Positions 17,484-25,070 of a DNA stretch of 49,826 nt are shown here, one piece after another; positions within the stretch are counted from its first letter, which is position 1, and each line of letters starts with the position of its first letter. The stretch lies in NCBI GenBank assembly GCA_002319955.1, contig DCJS01000027.1, positions 34,958-84,783 of the forward strand, written 5' to 3'. Position numbers and translations under genes: made by a program. The stretch comes from Flavobacteriales bacterium UBA1694. GTDB taxonomy: Bacteria; Bacteroidota; Bacteroidia; Flavobacteriales; Weeksellaceae. The notes below the pieces were generated by a model that saw nothing but the letters and a program-made list of their open reading frames with translations, did no database searches and was not told where the DNA came from.

Positions 17484-18023
17484 ATGACCAGTACAGAATT
17501 GCGAGCGAGCTTAGAGCGCACCATTGAAAACATAGCCGATTTTCCAAAACCCGGAATTCAGTTTAAAGACATTACCCCAATTTTTTTAGATCCGAAACTT
17601 TACGAAGCTGTAATCGATGATCTAGCCTCATTTAGTAAAGGGAAAATTGATGCGGTTTGTGGCATCGAAAGCCGAGGGTATTTGTTTGGAATCGCCATTG
17701 CAGTGAAGCTAGAAGTTCCTTTCATTTTAATTCGTAAGAAAGGAAAACTTCCACCGCCTTTCGTGGCGCAAAGCTATGATTTGGAGTACGGGTCATCAGA
17801 GATTGAAATGCGTGAAGGTCAATTAAAGCCGGGAATGCGTGTGCTGGTACACGATGATTTGCTCGCTACAGGAGGAACCACTGAGGCCGCAGGGAAACTT
17901 GTTGAGAAGCAGGGAGCGAAAGTGGCGCAGTTTAGTTTTTTAATTAAACTCAGGGGTTTGGGCTCAGAAACTAAGTTGGATTTATTCGGCGCGGAGCAGC
18001 ATTCCATCTTAGAGTATGATTAA
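17484..18023 (+). CDS. apt: Adenine phosphoribosyltransferase
   Basis: A 179-residue type I phosphoribosyltransferase that salvages adenine with PRPP to form AMP in the cytoplasm. Visible are the N-terminal FPKPGIQFKDITP segment, the adenine-binding CGIESRGYLFG, the RKKGKLPPP flexible loop, and the PRPP-binding loop VHDDLLATGGTTEAAG. The length is typical. It is probably transcribed with the upstream lipoprotein. Confidence 0.96.
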   Translation: MTSTELRASLERTIENIADFPKPGIQFKDITPIFLDPKLYEAVIDDLASFSKGKIDAVCGIESRGYLFGIAIAVKLEVPFILIRKKGKLPPPFVAQSYDLEYGSSEIEMREGQLKPGMRVLVHDDLLATGGTTEAAGKLVEKQGAKVAQFSFLIKLRGLGSETKLDLFGAEQHSILEYD

Positions 18024-18043
18024 GCCTGAAATACAGCGTCCTT

Positions 18044-18066
18044 AGCAGTTATTTTGCTGCTTTTTC
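18044..18066 (+). terminator. Probable terminator after apt
   Basis: AGCAG (18044-18048) and CTGCT (18057-18061) form a short stem followed by TTTTCT. It is short but well placed. Confidence 0.5.
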
Positions 18067-18092
18067 TCAAGATGGAATATTTCATAAAGAAT

Positions 18093-18123
18093 TTTGTAAA
18101 TCACTAAGAAACAATTAAATTTG
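18093..18123 (+). promoter_or_regulatory. Promoter for the TPR protein-ribH pair
   Basis: TTTG (18093-18096), 19 bases, then TAAATTTG (18116-18123): an exact Bacteroidota consensus, 18 bases before the ATG. Confidence 0.75.
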
Positions 18124-18141
18124 CATCTCACTAAATAAATT

Positions 18142-18849
18142 ATGGCAAAAAGAGATCTTAAAAACAAGAAGGCGACGGAAGGAAAAGAAACAGTTGAGTT
18201 TTTTCAAGATTTAGATCGTGAAGCGTTACAGACTGAGCGGTTTTTGGAAAAGAATTCAAAGTTACTCTCGATTATTTTTGGAGCGCTCGTTCTTGGTGTA
18301 CTTGGCTACTTCGCGTACCAGCAGTTTGTGGTTGTGCCTAAAAATGCAGAAGCAACCAAGAGTTATCTTTCGGCCATGGGCAACCTAGCTGAGGGAAAAA
18401 CTGAGGAGGCGTTGGGAGGTAAGTCCGCAGCAAATCCAGGTTTCCTTGGAACGTATAATAACTACGGAAATACAGATGCCGGTAGTTTAGCAGGCTACAA
18501 TGCCGGTCTTTTGAAATTCAAGGAAGGGAAATTCCAAGAAGCTTATGATCTTTTAGATCAATTCTCTTCAGATAATAAAGTTTTAATGGCTCTTAAGTAC
18601 GGTGCGATGGCAGACGCCGCTTCCAACCTGAATAAGGCCGATGAATCTCTTAGCCTTTTAGGCAAAGCGATCAGTGCTTCAGATGATCCCTATACGAGTT
18701 ATTATTTTACTAGAAAGAAGGGAATCCTTGCTCTGGCACTAAATAAAACGCAGGATGCTAAAACTGCTTTTGAGACAATCGATCAGAAATACAAAGAGTA
18801 TGATAACGGCCTTTCCGATGCTTACATCGAAATGGTTAAGAATAAATAA
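18142..18849 (+). CDS. Membrane-anchored TPR protein (YfgM-like)
   Basis: A 235-residue protein with a charged cytoplasmic N-terminus, one membrane helix (about residues 41-62) and a periplasmic helical repeat region (NYGNTDAGSLAGYNAGLLKFKEGKFQEAYDLL and later TPR-like units). It resembles YfgM, which binds SecYEG and periplasmic chaperones in E. coli; whether it acts there in this organism is inference. It lies 11 bases upstream of ribH and shares its promoter, an arrangement I believe is common in flavobacteria. Confidence 0.7.
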   Translation: MAKRDLKNKKATEGKETVEFFQDLDREALQTERFLEKNSKLLSIIFGALVLGVLGYFAYQQFVVVPKNAEATKSYLSAMGNLAEGKTEEALGGKSAANPGFLGTYNNYGNTDAGSLAGYNAGLLKFKEGKFQEAYDLLDQFSSDNKVLMALKYGAMADAASNLNKADESLSLLGKAISASDDPYTSYYFTRKKGILALALNKTQDAKTAFETIDQKYKEYDNGLSDAYIEMVKNK

Positions 18850-18860
18850 ACGAAACACTT

Positions 18861-19367
18861 ATGGCAACAGTTAATCTTTCTGATTACAAGCCACTCGCGA
18901 TTTCAGGTGCCGATGGTTTTTCCATCGGCATCGTAGTTTCTGAGTGGAACGATTTTGTGACGCATCCCCTTCGCGATGGAGCCCTTGAGGTTCTACTGAA
19001 AGAAGGCGTTCAAAAAGACCGTGTTGAACTCTTTTCAGTACCCGGTGCTTTTGAATTAACCTACGCGGCTATGCAACTGGCCAAAACCGGAAAATTTGAT
19101 GCAATAATTGCCATTGGATGTGTCATTCGTGGCGAAACCTCGCACTTTGACTATGTGTGTAGTTCGGTGGCCCAAGGGATAAAAGATTGCAATGTGTTAA
19201 CCGAAGTACCAACCGTGTTTTGTGTGTTGACGGACGATACAAAAGAGCAGTCTATTGCGCGCAGTGGTGGCATTCACGGAAATAAAGGAATTGAATCGGG
19301 TGTGACAGCCTTACAGATGATTGATTTTAAGAGAAGTATTGATAAATTCGCCAAAGGTCTCATATAA
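18861..19367 (+). CDS. ribH: 6,7-dimethyl-8-ribityllumazine synthase
   Basis: Lumazine synthase (168 residues) condenses the pyrimidinedione and 3,4-dihydroxy-2-butanone 4-phosphate in riboflavin synthesis. Visible are VSEWNDFVTHPLRDGA, the VPGAFELTYAA substrate loop, GCVIRGETSHFDYVC with the likely catalytic His95, and VPTVFCVLT. The gap to the upstream gene is only 11 bases, leaving no room for an FMN riboswitch. No other rib genes are in the window. Confidence 0.97.
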   Translation: MATVNLSDYKPLAISGADGFSIGIVVSEWNDFVTHPLRDGALEVLLKEGVQKDRVELFSVPGAFELTYAAMQLAKTGKFDAIIAIGCVIRGETSHFDYVCSSVAQGIKDCNVLTEVPTVFCVLTDDTKEQSIARSGGIHGNKGIESGVTALQMIDFKRSIDKFAKGLI

Positions 19368-19484
19368 TTGAACGGTACACGTTTTGTTATTTCGATGCAA
19401 GCATCAAAACTAGGTTTACTTAAACAAATAGTTGTAAATTTAATTTTCAAAAGCTGGTTTCTAAACTTTAAAATTTAGCACGAT

Positions 19485-20339
19485 ATGAAATGGACTGAAG
19501 ATCGAAGTGGCAACGTTGAAGACCGTAGAGGGGGTGGCGCTGGCGGTGGCCTTTTAGGCGGTGGCCTTGTAAGTTTAATTATAGCGGCCGTCGTGTTCTT
19601 TCTTGGAGGTGACCCTTCGGCTATTCTGTCAAGCGGTTCAACGAGTTCTGGCTTCCAAACCGAGCAAAGAGAACTTACGGCACAAGAGCAGCAAGTTGGC
19701 GAGTTCATTTCTATGCTCACGGTAGAAAACGAACAAACTTGGGATGCCATATTTAAGCAAAATGGGATGCAGTACCAACCGGCTAAGGTGGTTTTGTTTA
19801 CTGATGTCACGCAGTCCGGTTGTGGAACAGCGCAGGCGGCCATGGGTCCATTCTATTGTCCTGTGGATCAGGCGGTGTATATGGATATGAGTTTCTTTAA
19901 TGAACTCGAAAGTCGCTTTGGTGCCCAGGTAACAGAATTCTCTGTGGCCTATGTCCTTGCCCATGAAATGGGGCATCATGTTCAAAATCTCTTAGGAACC
20001 CTTGGAGAGACTGAAAAGCTTAGACGTAGCGGAAATTACAGCGAGACTGAAATGAACAAAGTATCTGTAGCCACCGAACTCCAAGCTGATTTTTATGCTG
20101 GCTTGTGGTCGCGCTATACCGATCAACGAGAGAAATTTTTGGAGCCCGGTGATATCGAAGCGGCTATTAATGCGGCAGAAGCTGTGGGTGATGATAACAT
20201 AATGAACCGGTCCCAAGGCTACGTAAATCAAGAAAGTTTTACGCACGGGAGCTCCGCTCAGCGAAAAGAGTGGTTCCTAAAGGGCTACAACTCGGGCGAT
20301 ATCCGACAAGGCAACACATTTGACCAATTATTAAGATAA
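19485..20339 (+). CDS. Neutral zinc metallopeptidase (YpfJ family)
   Basis: A 284-residue YpfJ-like putative metallopeptidase. The N-terminus is polar and Gly-rich (residues 1-28), followed by one membrane helix (about 28-42). The soluble domain contains HEMGHHVQ (zinc motif HExxH at residues 160-164) and the later Glu-rich segment ATELQADFYAGLW, in which the Glu/Asp may be the third zinc ligand. The domain is expected on the outer side of the inner membrane. Substrates are unknown. It appears to be a single gene. Confidence 0.88.
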   Translation: MKWTEDRSGNVEDRRGGGAGGGLLGGGLVSLIIAAVVFFLGGDPSAILSSGSTSSGFQTEQRELTAQEQQVGEFISMLTVENEQTWDAIFKQNGMQYQPAKVVLFTDVTQSGCGTAQAAMGPFYCPVDQAVYMDMSFFNELESRFGAQVTEFSVAYVLAHEMGHHVQNLLGTLGETEKLRRSGNYSETEMNKVSVATELQADFYAGLWSRYTDQREKFLEPGDIEAAINAAEAVGDDNIMNRSQGYVNQESFTHGSSAQRKEWFLKGYNSGDIRQGNTFDQLLR

Positions 20340-20375
20340 AGCGATTACATTGGTCGCTATTATACAGTAACTATC

Positions 20376-21014
20376 GTGCAGACTCCATATTTTAAAACTT
20401 TGCTAGTCGCAGTACTTCTGGTCCCTTGTTCAAAATTTTTTGGCCAACAGAATGAGGCGTTCAAAGCCATTAAGTCCCAGGTCGACTATGAGCAGCAGCT
20501 TCTTCAGTACAAGTACCAGATGGAGTACAGAAGGGCCTCTTCTGATGTAAAAGGTCTGCTTGAGAACCAGTGGAATTCTTTGCTAGTTGATTTTCAGCAG
20601 CATGTGAATTCCGCCTATGTGGAAGCCTTGATTAAAGTTAAAAATCAAGAGGATCTCCAGCGTATTTCAAATCTTGTTGCGGCTCCAGAAGTTATTTTTT
20701 CGAGCGAGCAAAGTCCTAGGGGCTTAGTGCTCCCGCAGTATGCTACCGGAATAGATGGCCTTAGACAGGATGTTTCAAAACTGTTTTATTTTGATTCTGT
20801 CAAGCCACTTAGTAAACCCTACATGGCCCAAATTAGTTTTATTGTTGATAAGCAAGGGGTTATCTCACAGGTTGAAGCTACAGGCGAGGATCCAAGCATG
20901 AACCGCCAGGCGCAGATTGCCTTCTATTTACTTCCACGACGCTTTATACCGGCATTTCTAGAAAATGAACCCGTTGCATACCGCTACGACTTGCCTCTAA
21001 TATTGAGCTTTTAA
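20376..21014 (+). CDS. Secreted protein with TonB C-terminal-like domain
   Basis: A 212-residue protein starting at GTG, directly followed by a signal peptide (cleavage near CSKFFGQ). The middle is helical and Gln/Glu-rich (residues 24-110). The C-terminal 70 residues (ISFIVDKQGVISQVEATGEDP, then RFIPAFLENEPV and LPLILSF) match the TonB_C pattern of beta-strand, dispersed helix and final strand. There is no N-terminal TonB anchor or Pro-rich spacer, so it is not a standard energy transducer. It sits 3 bases before the DMT transporter. Function unknown. Confidence 0.6.
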   Translation: MQTPYFKTLLVAVLLVPCSKFFGQQNEAFKAIKSQVDYEQQLLQYKYQMEYRRASSDVKGLLENQWNSLLVDFQQHVNSAYVEALIKVKNQEDLQRISNLVAAPEVIFSSEQSPRGLVLPQYATGIDGLRQDVSKLFYFDSVKPLSKPYMAQISFIVDKQGVISQVEATGEDPSMNRQAQIAFYLLPRRFIPAFLENEPVAYRYDLPLILSF

Positions 21015-21017
21015 CCT

Positions 21018-21932
21018 ATGCGACTCAATCGAAGCAACGAAAAATGGATTCTACTAATCGTTTTGACCGTCATATGGGGCTCCTCTTTTATCTTAATAAA
21101 GAAGTCCCTTCTCTATTATACGCCCTATGAGGTTGGAAGTTTACGAATCCTAATTGCCTCGCTACTGCTCTTGCCTTACGCACTGGCAAACATAAAGAAG
21201 TTCCCCAAAAAGCAAGTGAAGTACTTAATTGTGGCGGCCGCTTGTGGAAATTTTGTTCCTATGTTTCTTTTCCCATTGGCTGAGACCCAAATTAGCAGCA
21301 GTGTGGCCGGAATAATAAACTCAATGGTCCCTATTTTCGTGATAATTCTTGGGGCGCTATTTTGGAGTACAAAAACCTCAAGGACGCAAATTTTCGGAAC
21401 GCTGGTCAGTTTTCTAGGGGTGATGCTACTCACTTTAGGGGACGCCCAGTCTGGTGCTCTAAAAATTATCCCCATTTTATTACTGCTTTTAGCCACCTTG
21501 CTTTATGCAATTAATGGCCTGACGGTAAAGACTCATTTAGGCCAGGTCGAGCCAAAGCTTCTTTCAGCGTTTATTTTTGGATTTGTTCTGTTTTTCCCCT
21601 CTGTAATTTCTCTTGGATTTTCTGGATTTTTACAAGATTTCACTGGCTCCAAAGAGAATTGGATAGGACTTATTTACGTAGGTCTTTTGGCTGTCTTTGG
21701 CACTGGCTTAGCGATGATGCTTAACTACCGACTACTAAGTGTCTCAAGTGCCTTATTTGCCTCTACAGTGACGCTTCTTATGCCTATTGTCGCCATTGGT
21801 TGGGGCGTGGTCGATGGAGAGAGTTTGAGTTTTATGCAGTTTTTAGGGGCTGTTGTGATTCTTGCAGGGCTTTTATTTCTGCGCTCGGAACAGGCTGCAA
21901 AACCGTCTAAAATGAAAAAGCGGTCTTCTTAA
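21018..21932 (+). CDS. EamA-family (DMT) transporter
   Basis: A drug/metabolite transporter of 304 residues with ten predicted helices in two EamA repeats. The first begins IVLTVIWGSSFILIKKSL and the second begins near LLLLLATLLYAINGLTVK. The family exports amino acids, nucleosides or other metabolites; the substrate cannot be read from the sequence. Its last codons form one arm of the downstream terminator. Confidence 0.9.
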   Translation: MRLNRSNEKWILLIVLTVIWGSSFILIKKSLLYYTPYEVGSLRILIASLLLLPYALANIKKFPKKQVKYLIVAAACGNFVPMFLFPLAETQISSSVAGIINSMVPIFVIILGALFWSTKTSRTQIFGTLVSFLGVMLLTLGDAQSGALKIIPILLLLLATLLYAINGLTVKTHLGQVEPKLLSAFIFGFVLFFPSVISLGFSGFLQDFTGSKENWIGLIYVGLLAVFGTGLAMMLNYRLLSVSSALFASTVTLLMPIVAIGWGVVDGESLSFMQFLGAVVILAGLLFLRSEQAAKPSKMKKRSS

Positions 21933-21949
21933 GTAAGAAGACCGCTTTT
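21916..21949. terminator. Bidirectional terminator overlapping the DMT stop codon
   Basis: A perfect 15-base-pair stem, AAAAGCGGTCTTCTT (21916-21930) and AAGAAGACCGCTTTT (21935-21949), around AAGT. It has A/T runs on both sides and serves the convergent DMT (+) and TPR (-) genes. The left arm encodes the end of the transporter. Confidence 0.88.
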
Positions 21950-21969
21950 GCCACCTTTGAGCGGCTTAT

Positions 21970-23340
21970 CTAGTTCCTTTTTGCTTTTACTTTTTTAACG
22001 ACATCCTTAATGTAAGGATACCGTTCCTGCATATCTTTAACGAGCGATGGGTCTAGGACAATCGCAATTTCTAAGGCTTCAAGAGCCTTTTCTTTCTGCT
22101 CTAAATGGAAGAAACAGTTGGATATTTGATAATACAGTTCCGCATGCTGATGCAGGTTAATGGCCTTTGTTAAAACGCGAATGGCTTTATCAAACTGGGA
22201 AAGAAGCATTAAAACTTCGGTGTAGGCATACCAGTTATAAAATTTATTTGGTTCACGCTTCACAAGCAGCTCTAAGCATTCTAGGCTTTCTTCAAATTGG
22301 CCAGCGTCGATGTATAAAAATGCAAGTTTTTTTTGCAGCGTCAGGTTGGTTCCGTTAAGGGCCGCTGCTTCAATTGCAAAATGCAGGGCTTCTTTCATAG
22401 AGCCCATTTCTTCGTGAAGCTCACTGAGTTCAATCATGGCCATGTAGAACTGCGGATCCTCAATTAATGATTTTTGAAAGAAACTCAGCGCATTGACTGA
22501 AAATTTCAGTTCCTTATAACAGAGTCCAATTTTGTAATAGGTGTAAGCTTTAGTGTACTCGAGCTCCAACATCTCTTGGTAAACATCAACCGCCTTTAGA
22601 TACTCTCCAAGAGCTTCATAGCAGGCCGCTTTATTGGCATAAACACCCACGGAACTACTGTTGATTGCCAAGAGGTAATCAAAGCCTTTAATTGCTTCAT
22701 GGTAGTTTTTTCGGTTAAAATAGAACTGTCCATACTCAAACCATGCGGTCTCAGAGAAGGCAAATTCATCTAAATACTCGTTGATAAATTGGGTTGCCTC
22801 GTCGTATTTTTTTAACTCGTTGTAACATTGCATGATGTTTTCAAGCGAGTAGTCGTCTGTTGGATCTGCTTTTAGGGCCTTGTGGTAATGCTTAAGCGCT
22901 TTTGCAGGGTCTCCAAGGTTGACAAATTCGTCGGCAATAAAATTATTTAGGAAATTCTCTTCTTCCCCTAATTCAAGGGCAATAAGACAATACTCAATCG
23001 ATTTCCTGGGGTTTCCGAGATTCGAATAGTATTTTGCACAGCACACCAGATAGTCTGTGTTATCCATGCTCGTGGCCTTTAACTCCTCAATAATAGGACG
23101 GGCTAGCACGTACTGTTCAAGTTCAAGCAAGACTTCCAAATATTTGGTTTTAATCTCAATTGAATTGGGGTGAATTTTTAGTCCATACTTCACCGCCATC
23201 TCCGCAAAGGTTATATCTCCCAGCTCTAAGTAATAAACAACAATGTCTTCTAATTCTTCACTGTCGAAGTAGATTTCATTCTTATTTTCTACCATTTCTT
23301 CGAACCGTTTTGCCAGTTCGTTTTCAAAAAATTCTTCCAA
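21970..23340 (-). CDS. Tetratricopeptide-repeat protein
   Basis: A soluble protein of 456 residues made almost entirely of TPR units, about ten to twelve helix pairs, such as AKALKHYHKALKADPTDDYS and EKALEALEIAIVLDPSLVKD. It has no signal peptide or membrane helix. TPR arrays bind partner proteins; the partner is unknown. The start is TTG, because an in-frame stop lies just upstream and the acidic N-terminus (EEFFENELAKRFEEM) looks like the family start. The alternative ATG is residue 16. It lies downstream of glmM on the same strand but has its own upstream gap. Confidence 0.82.
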   Translation of the reverse strand: MEEFFENELAKRFEEMVENKNEIYFDSEELEDIVVYYLELGDITFAEMAVKYGLKIHPNSIEIKTKYLEVLLELEQYVLARPIIEELKATSMDNTDYLVCCAKYYSNLGNPRKSIEYCLIALELGEEENFLNNFIADEFVNLGDPAKALKHYHKALKADPTDDYSLENIMQCYNELKKYDEATQFINEYLDEFAFSETAWFEYGQFYFNRKNYHEAIKGFDYLLAINSSSVGVYANKAACYEALGEYLKAVDVYQEMLELEYTKAYTYYKIGLCYKELKFSVNALSFFQKSLIEDPQFYMAMIELSELHEEMGSMKEALHFAIEAAALNGTNLTLQKKLAFLYIDAGQFEESLECLELLVKREPNKFYNWYAYTEVLMLLSQFDKAIRVLTKAINLHQHAELYYQISNCFFHLEQKEKALEALEIAIVLDPSLVKDMQERYPYIKDVVKKVKAKRN

Positions 23341-23431
23341 TAGCGTCTCTCAAGTTTTACCGATGCTGCAAAAAAAACTTCACAACTTCGATAGAACATT
23401 TAAATTATACAATTCTAAATATGCAAATATT

Positions 23432-23450
23432 AGGCCTTAAAGTAAGGCCT
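23432..23450 (-). terminator. Possible terminator hairpin at the glmM stop
   Basis: AGGCCTTA (23432-23439) and TAAGGCCT (23443-23450) form an 8-base-pair stem that contains the glmM stop codon. The minus-strand downstream sequence is AT-rich but not a clear U-tract. Confidence 0.4.
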
Positions 23451-24819
23451 TTATTTTTTGAATCATTTCATCGGCAAGGGCATCCGCTTGGTCTTGGCTA
23501 AATGCCTCCGTATAGATTCGTATAATAGGTTCTGTGTTTGATTTTCTTAGGTGGACCCATGAGTCTGCAAAGTCAATTTTGACCCCATCGACTGTACTGA
23601 TTTCTTCCCCTTGGAAGGCCTGCTCCACTTTACTTAAAACGGCGTCCACATCTATTTCTGGAGTGAGCTGCATTTTCTTTTTGCCCATGAAGTAAGCAGG
23701 ATACGAGGCTCTGAGTTCTGAAACGCTCATACCGGTTTCTACTAAATGCGTTAGAAAAAGTGCGGTTCCCACCAAGGAGTCTCGTCCGTAATGAAGTTCA
23801 GGATAAATAATTCCTCCGTTGCCTTCACCGCCAATAACAGCATTTTTTTCTTTCATTAGCGTCACGACATTAACCTCCCCCACGGCACTTGCTTGGTAAA
23901 AAGAGTTATGTCGGTTTGCTATATCTCTAAGGGCACGGCTCGAAGATAGATTCGAGATAGCCACCCCGTTTTTATGTTTTAGTAAATAGTCTGCTACCGC
24001 CACAAGGGTGTATTCCTCGCCAAACATTTCGCCGTTCTCATCAACTATCGCTAGGCGGTCTACATCGGGATCGACCACTAATCCTAAGTCGGCCTTCTGC
24101 TCTTTTACTAAGTTGCAAATGTCCGTTAAATGCTCTTTTAGAGGTTCTGGGTTGTGGGGGAAATGCCCTGTAGGTTCACAATAAAGTTGAACCACTTCGC
24201 AGCCTAACTGCTCAAGTAATGGCACCATGGAGATGCCTCCAGTGGAGTTCACGGCATCAAGAACTACTTTAAATTTCTTTTCTTTTATGGCCTCCTGATT
24301 TACCATTGGTAAGTCAAGGATTTTTTCAATATGTAGGGCGATAGCCGTGTCATTCGTCTCGTAGGATCCGAGCTCATCTACACTCGCGTAATCGAAGGAT
24401 TCTTCGTGTGCGATTTTCAGGAGTTCAGCGCCGTTTTCACCACTAATGAATTCGCCTTTGTCATTTAACAGTTTTAATGCATTCCACTCCTTTGGATTGT
24501 GGGAAGCGGTTAATATAATGCCGCCGTCTGCCTTAAGTTCAGGAACCATAACCTCCACTGTTGGTGTGGTTGAAAGGCCAAGATCGATGACATCAATTCC
24601 CAGACCTTGGAGCGTTGCACTTACTAAGCTGCTAACCATAGAGCCGGAGAGTCTTGCGTCGCGTCCGATGACCACTTTTAGGTTTCTTTTATTTTTAGAA
24701 TTCTGAAGCCAAGTGCCGTAGGCAGAGGTAAACTTAACAACATCAAGTGGCGTCAGGTTATCATCCACAGAGCCTCCAATGGTGCCTCGGATTCCAGAAA
24801 TACTTTTAATTAACGACAT
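23437..24819 (-). CDS. glmM: Phosphoglucosamine mutase
   Basis: An alpha-D-phosphohexomutase of 460 residues. The active-site phosphoserine is Ser106 in TASHNP. The metal loop is PDVDRLAIV, the sugar loop GEGNGGI, and the phosphate-binding loop RKSNTEPIIRIY. The N-terminus (ISGIRGTIGG) is GlmM-like, so conversion of glucosamine-6-P to glucosamine-1-P for UDP-GlcNAc is the most likely reaction; a phosphomannomutase/phosphoglucomutase role cannot be excluded. Its product UDP-GlcNAc feeds peptidoglycan and possibly the polysaccharide genes at the right end. Confidence 0.88.
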   Translation of the reverse strand: MSLIKSISGIRGTIGGSVDDNLTPLDVVKFTSAYGTWLQNSKNKRNLKVVIGRDARLSGSMVSSLVSATLQGLGIDVIDLGLSTTPTVEVMVPELKADGGIILTASHNPKEWNALKLLNDKGEFISGENGAELLKIAHEESFDYASVDELGSYETNDTAIALHIEKILDLPMVNQEAIKEKKFKVVLDAVNSTGGISMVPLLEQLGCEVVQLYCEPTGHFPHNPEPLKEHLTDICNLVKEQKADLGLVVDPDVDRLAIVDENGEMFGEEYTLVAVADYLLKHKNGVAISNLSSSRALRDIANRHNSFYQASAVGEVNVVTLMKEKNAVIGGEGNGGIIYPELHYGRDSLVGTALFLTHLVETGMSVSELRASYPAYFMGKKKMQLTPEIDVDAVLSKVEQAFQGEEISTVDGVKIDFADSWVHLRKSNTEPIIRIYTEAFSQDQADALADEMIQKIKALL

Positions 24820-24843
24820 GCAATTTCAGTTTGATTATTGGTG

Positions 24844-24875
24844 CAAAATTAGTGAACTTTTTCCTTAGTTCCCAA
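24844..24875 (-). promoter_or_regulatory. Promoter for glmM
   Basis: On the minus strand, TTG (24875-24873), 21 bases, then TAATTTTG (24851-24844). The ATG is at 24819. Confidence 0.62.
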
Positions 24876-24904
24876 GGAAGTTACCTTTTGCCTGTAAAAG
24901 ACAC

Positions 24905-25051
24905 TTAGGAGCAACAACTACTTTCACATCCGGGTTTATCTTTACCCTTTTTAGAGGAAAATTTGCTTGCAAATAGTTTGTAAAGCCGGTAAAGAGCCCC
25001 TAAGACTAAGAGGCCAATTAGTATATATTGAATAAGTAATGAAGTATCCAT
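24905..25051 (-). CDS. FeoB-associated Cys-rich membrane protein
   Basis: A 48-residue protein read directly from the sequence. One membrane helix covers about residues 5-22 (LLIQYILIGLLVLGALY), followed by a Lys-rich stretch and a Cys-rich C-terminus, GCESSCCS (Cys42, 46 and 47). This is the hallmark of the small FeoB-associated family that lies downstream of feoB in Bacteroidota and Firmicutes. It begins 19 bases after the feoB stop, so it is the third gene of feoA-feoB. A role in iron delivery or FeoB stability is inferred. Confidence 0.85.
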   Translation of the reverse strand: MDTSLLIQYILIGLLVLGALYRLYKLFASKFSSKKGKDKPGCESSCCS

Positions 25052-25070
25052 TGTCAAGTATATTAAGAGG

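Noticed and set aside
18850..18860. FMN riboswitch ahead of ribH
   Set aside because: Only 11 bases separate ribH from the preceding gene, far too short for an FMN aptamer.
19475..19985. Two minus-strand open frames inside the metallopeptidase gene
   Set aside because: They overlap the region encoding the Gly-rich N-terminus and the HExxH domain of a well-supported gene.
20340..20358. AGCGA...TCGCT hairpin after the metallopeptidase as a terminator
   Set aside because: The stem has only 5 base pairs with a 9-base loop and no T-run after it; too weak to call.
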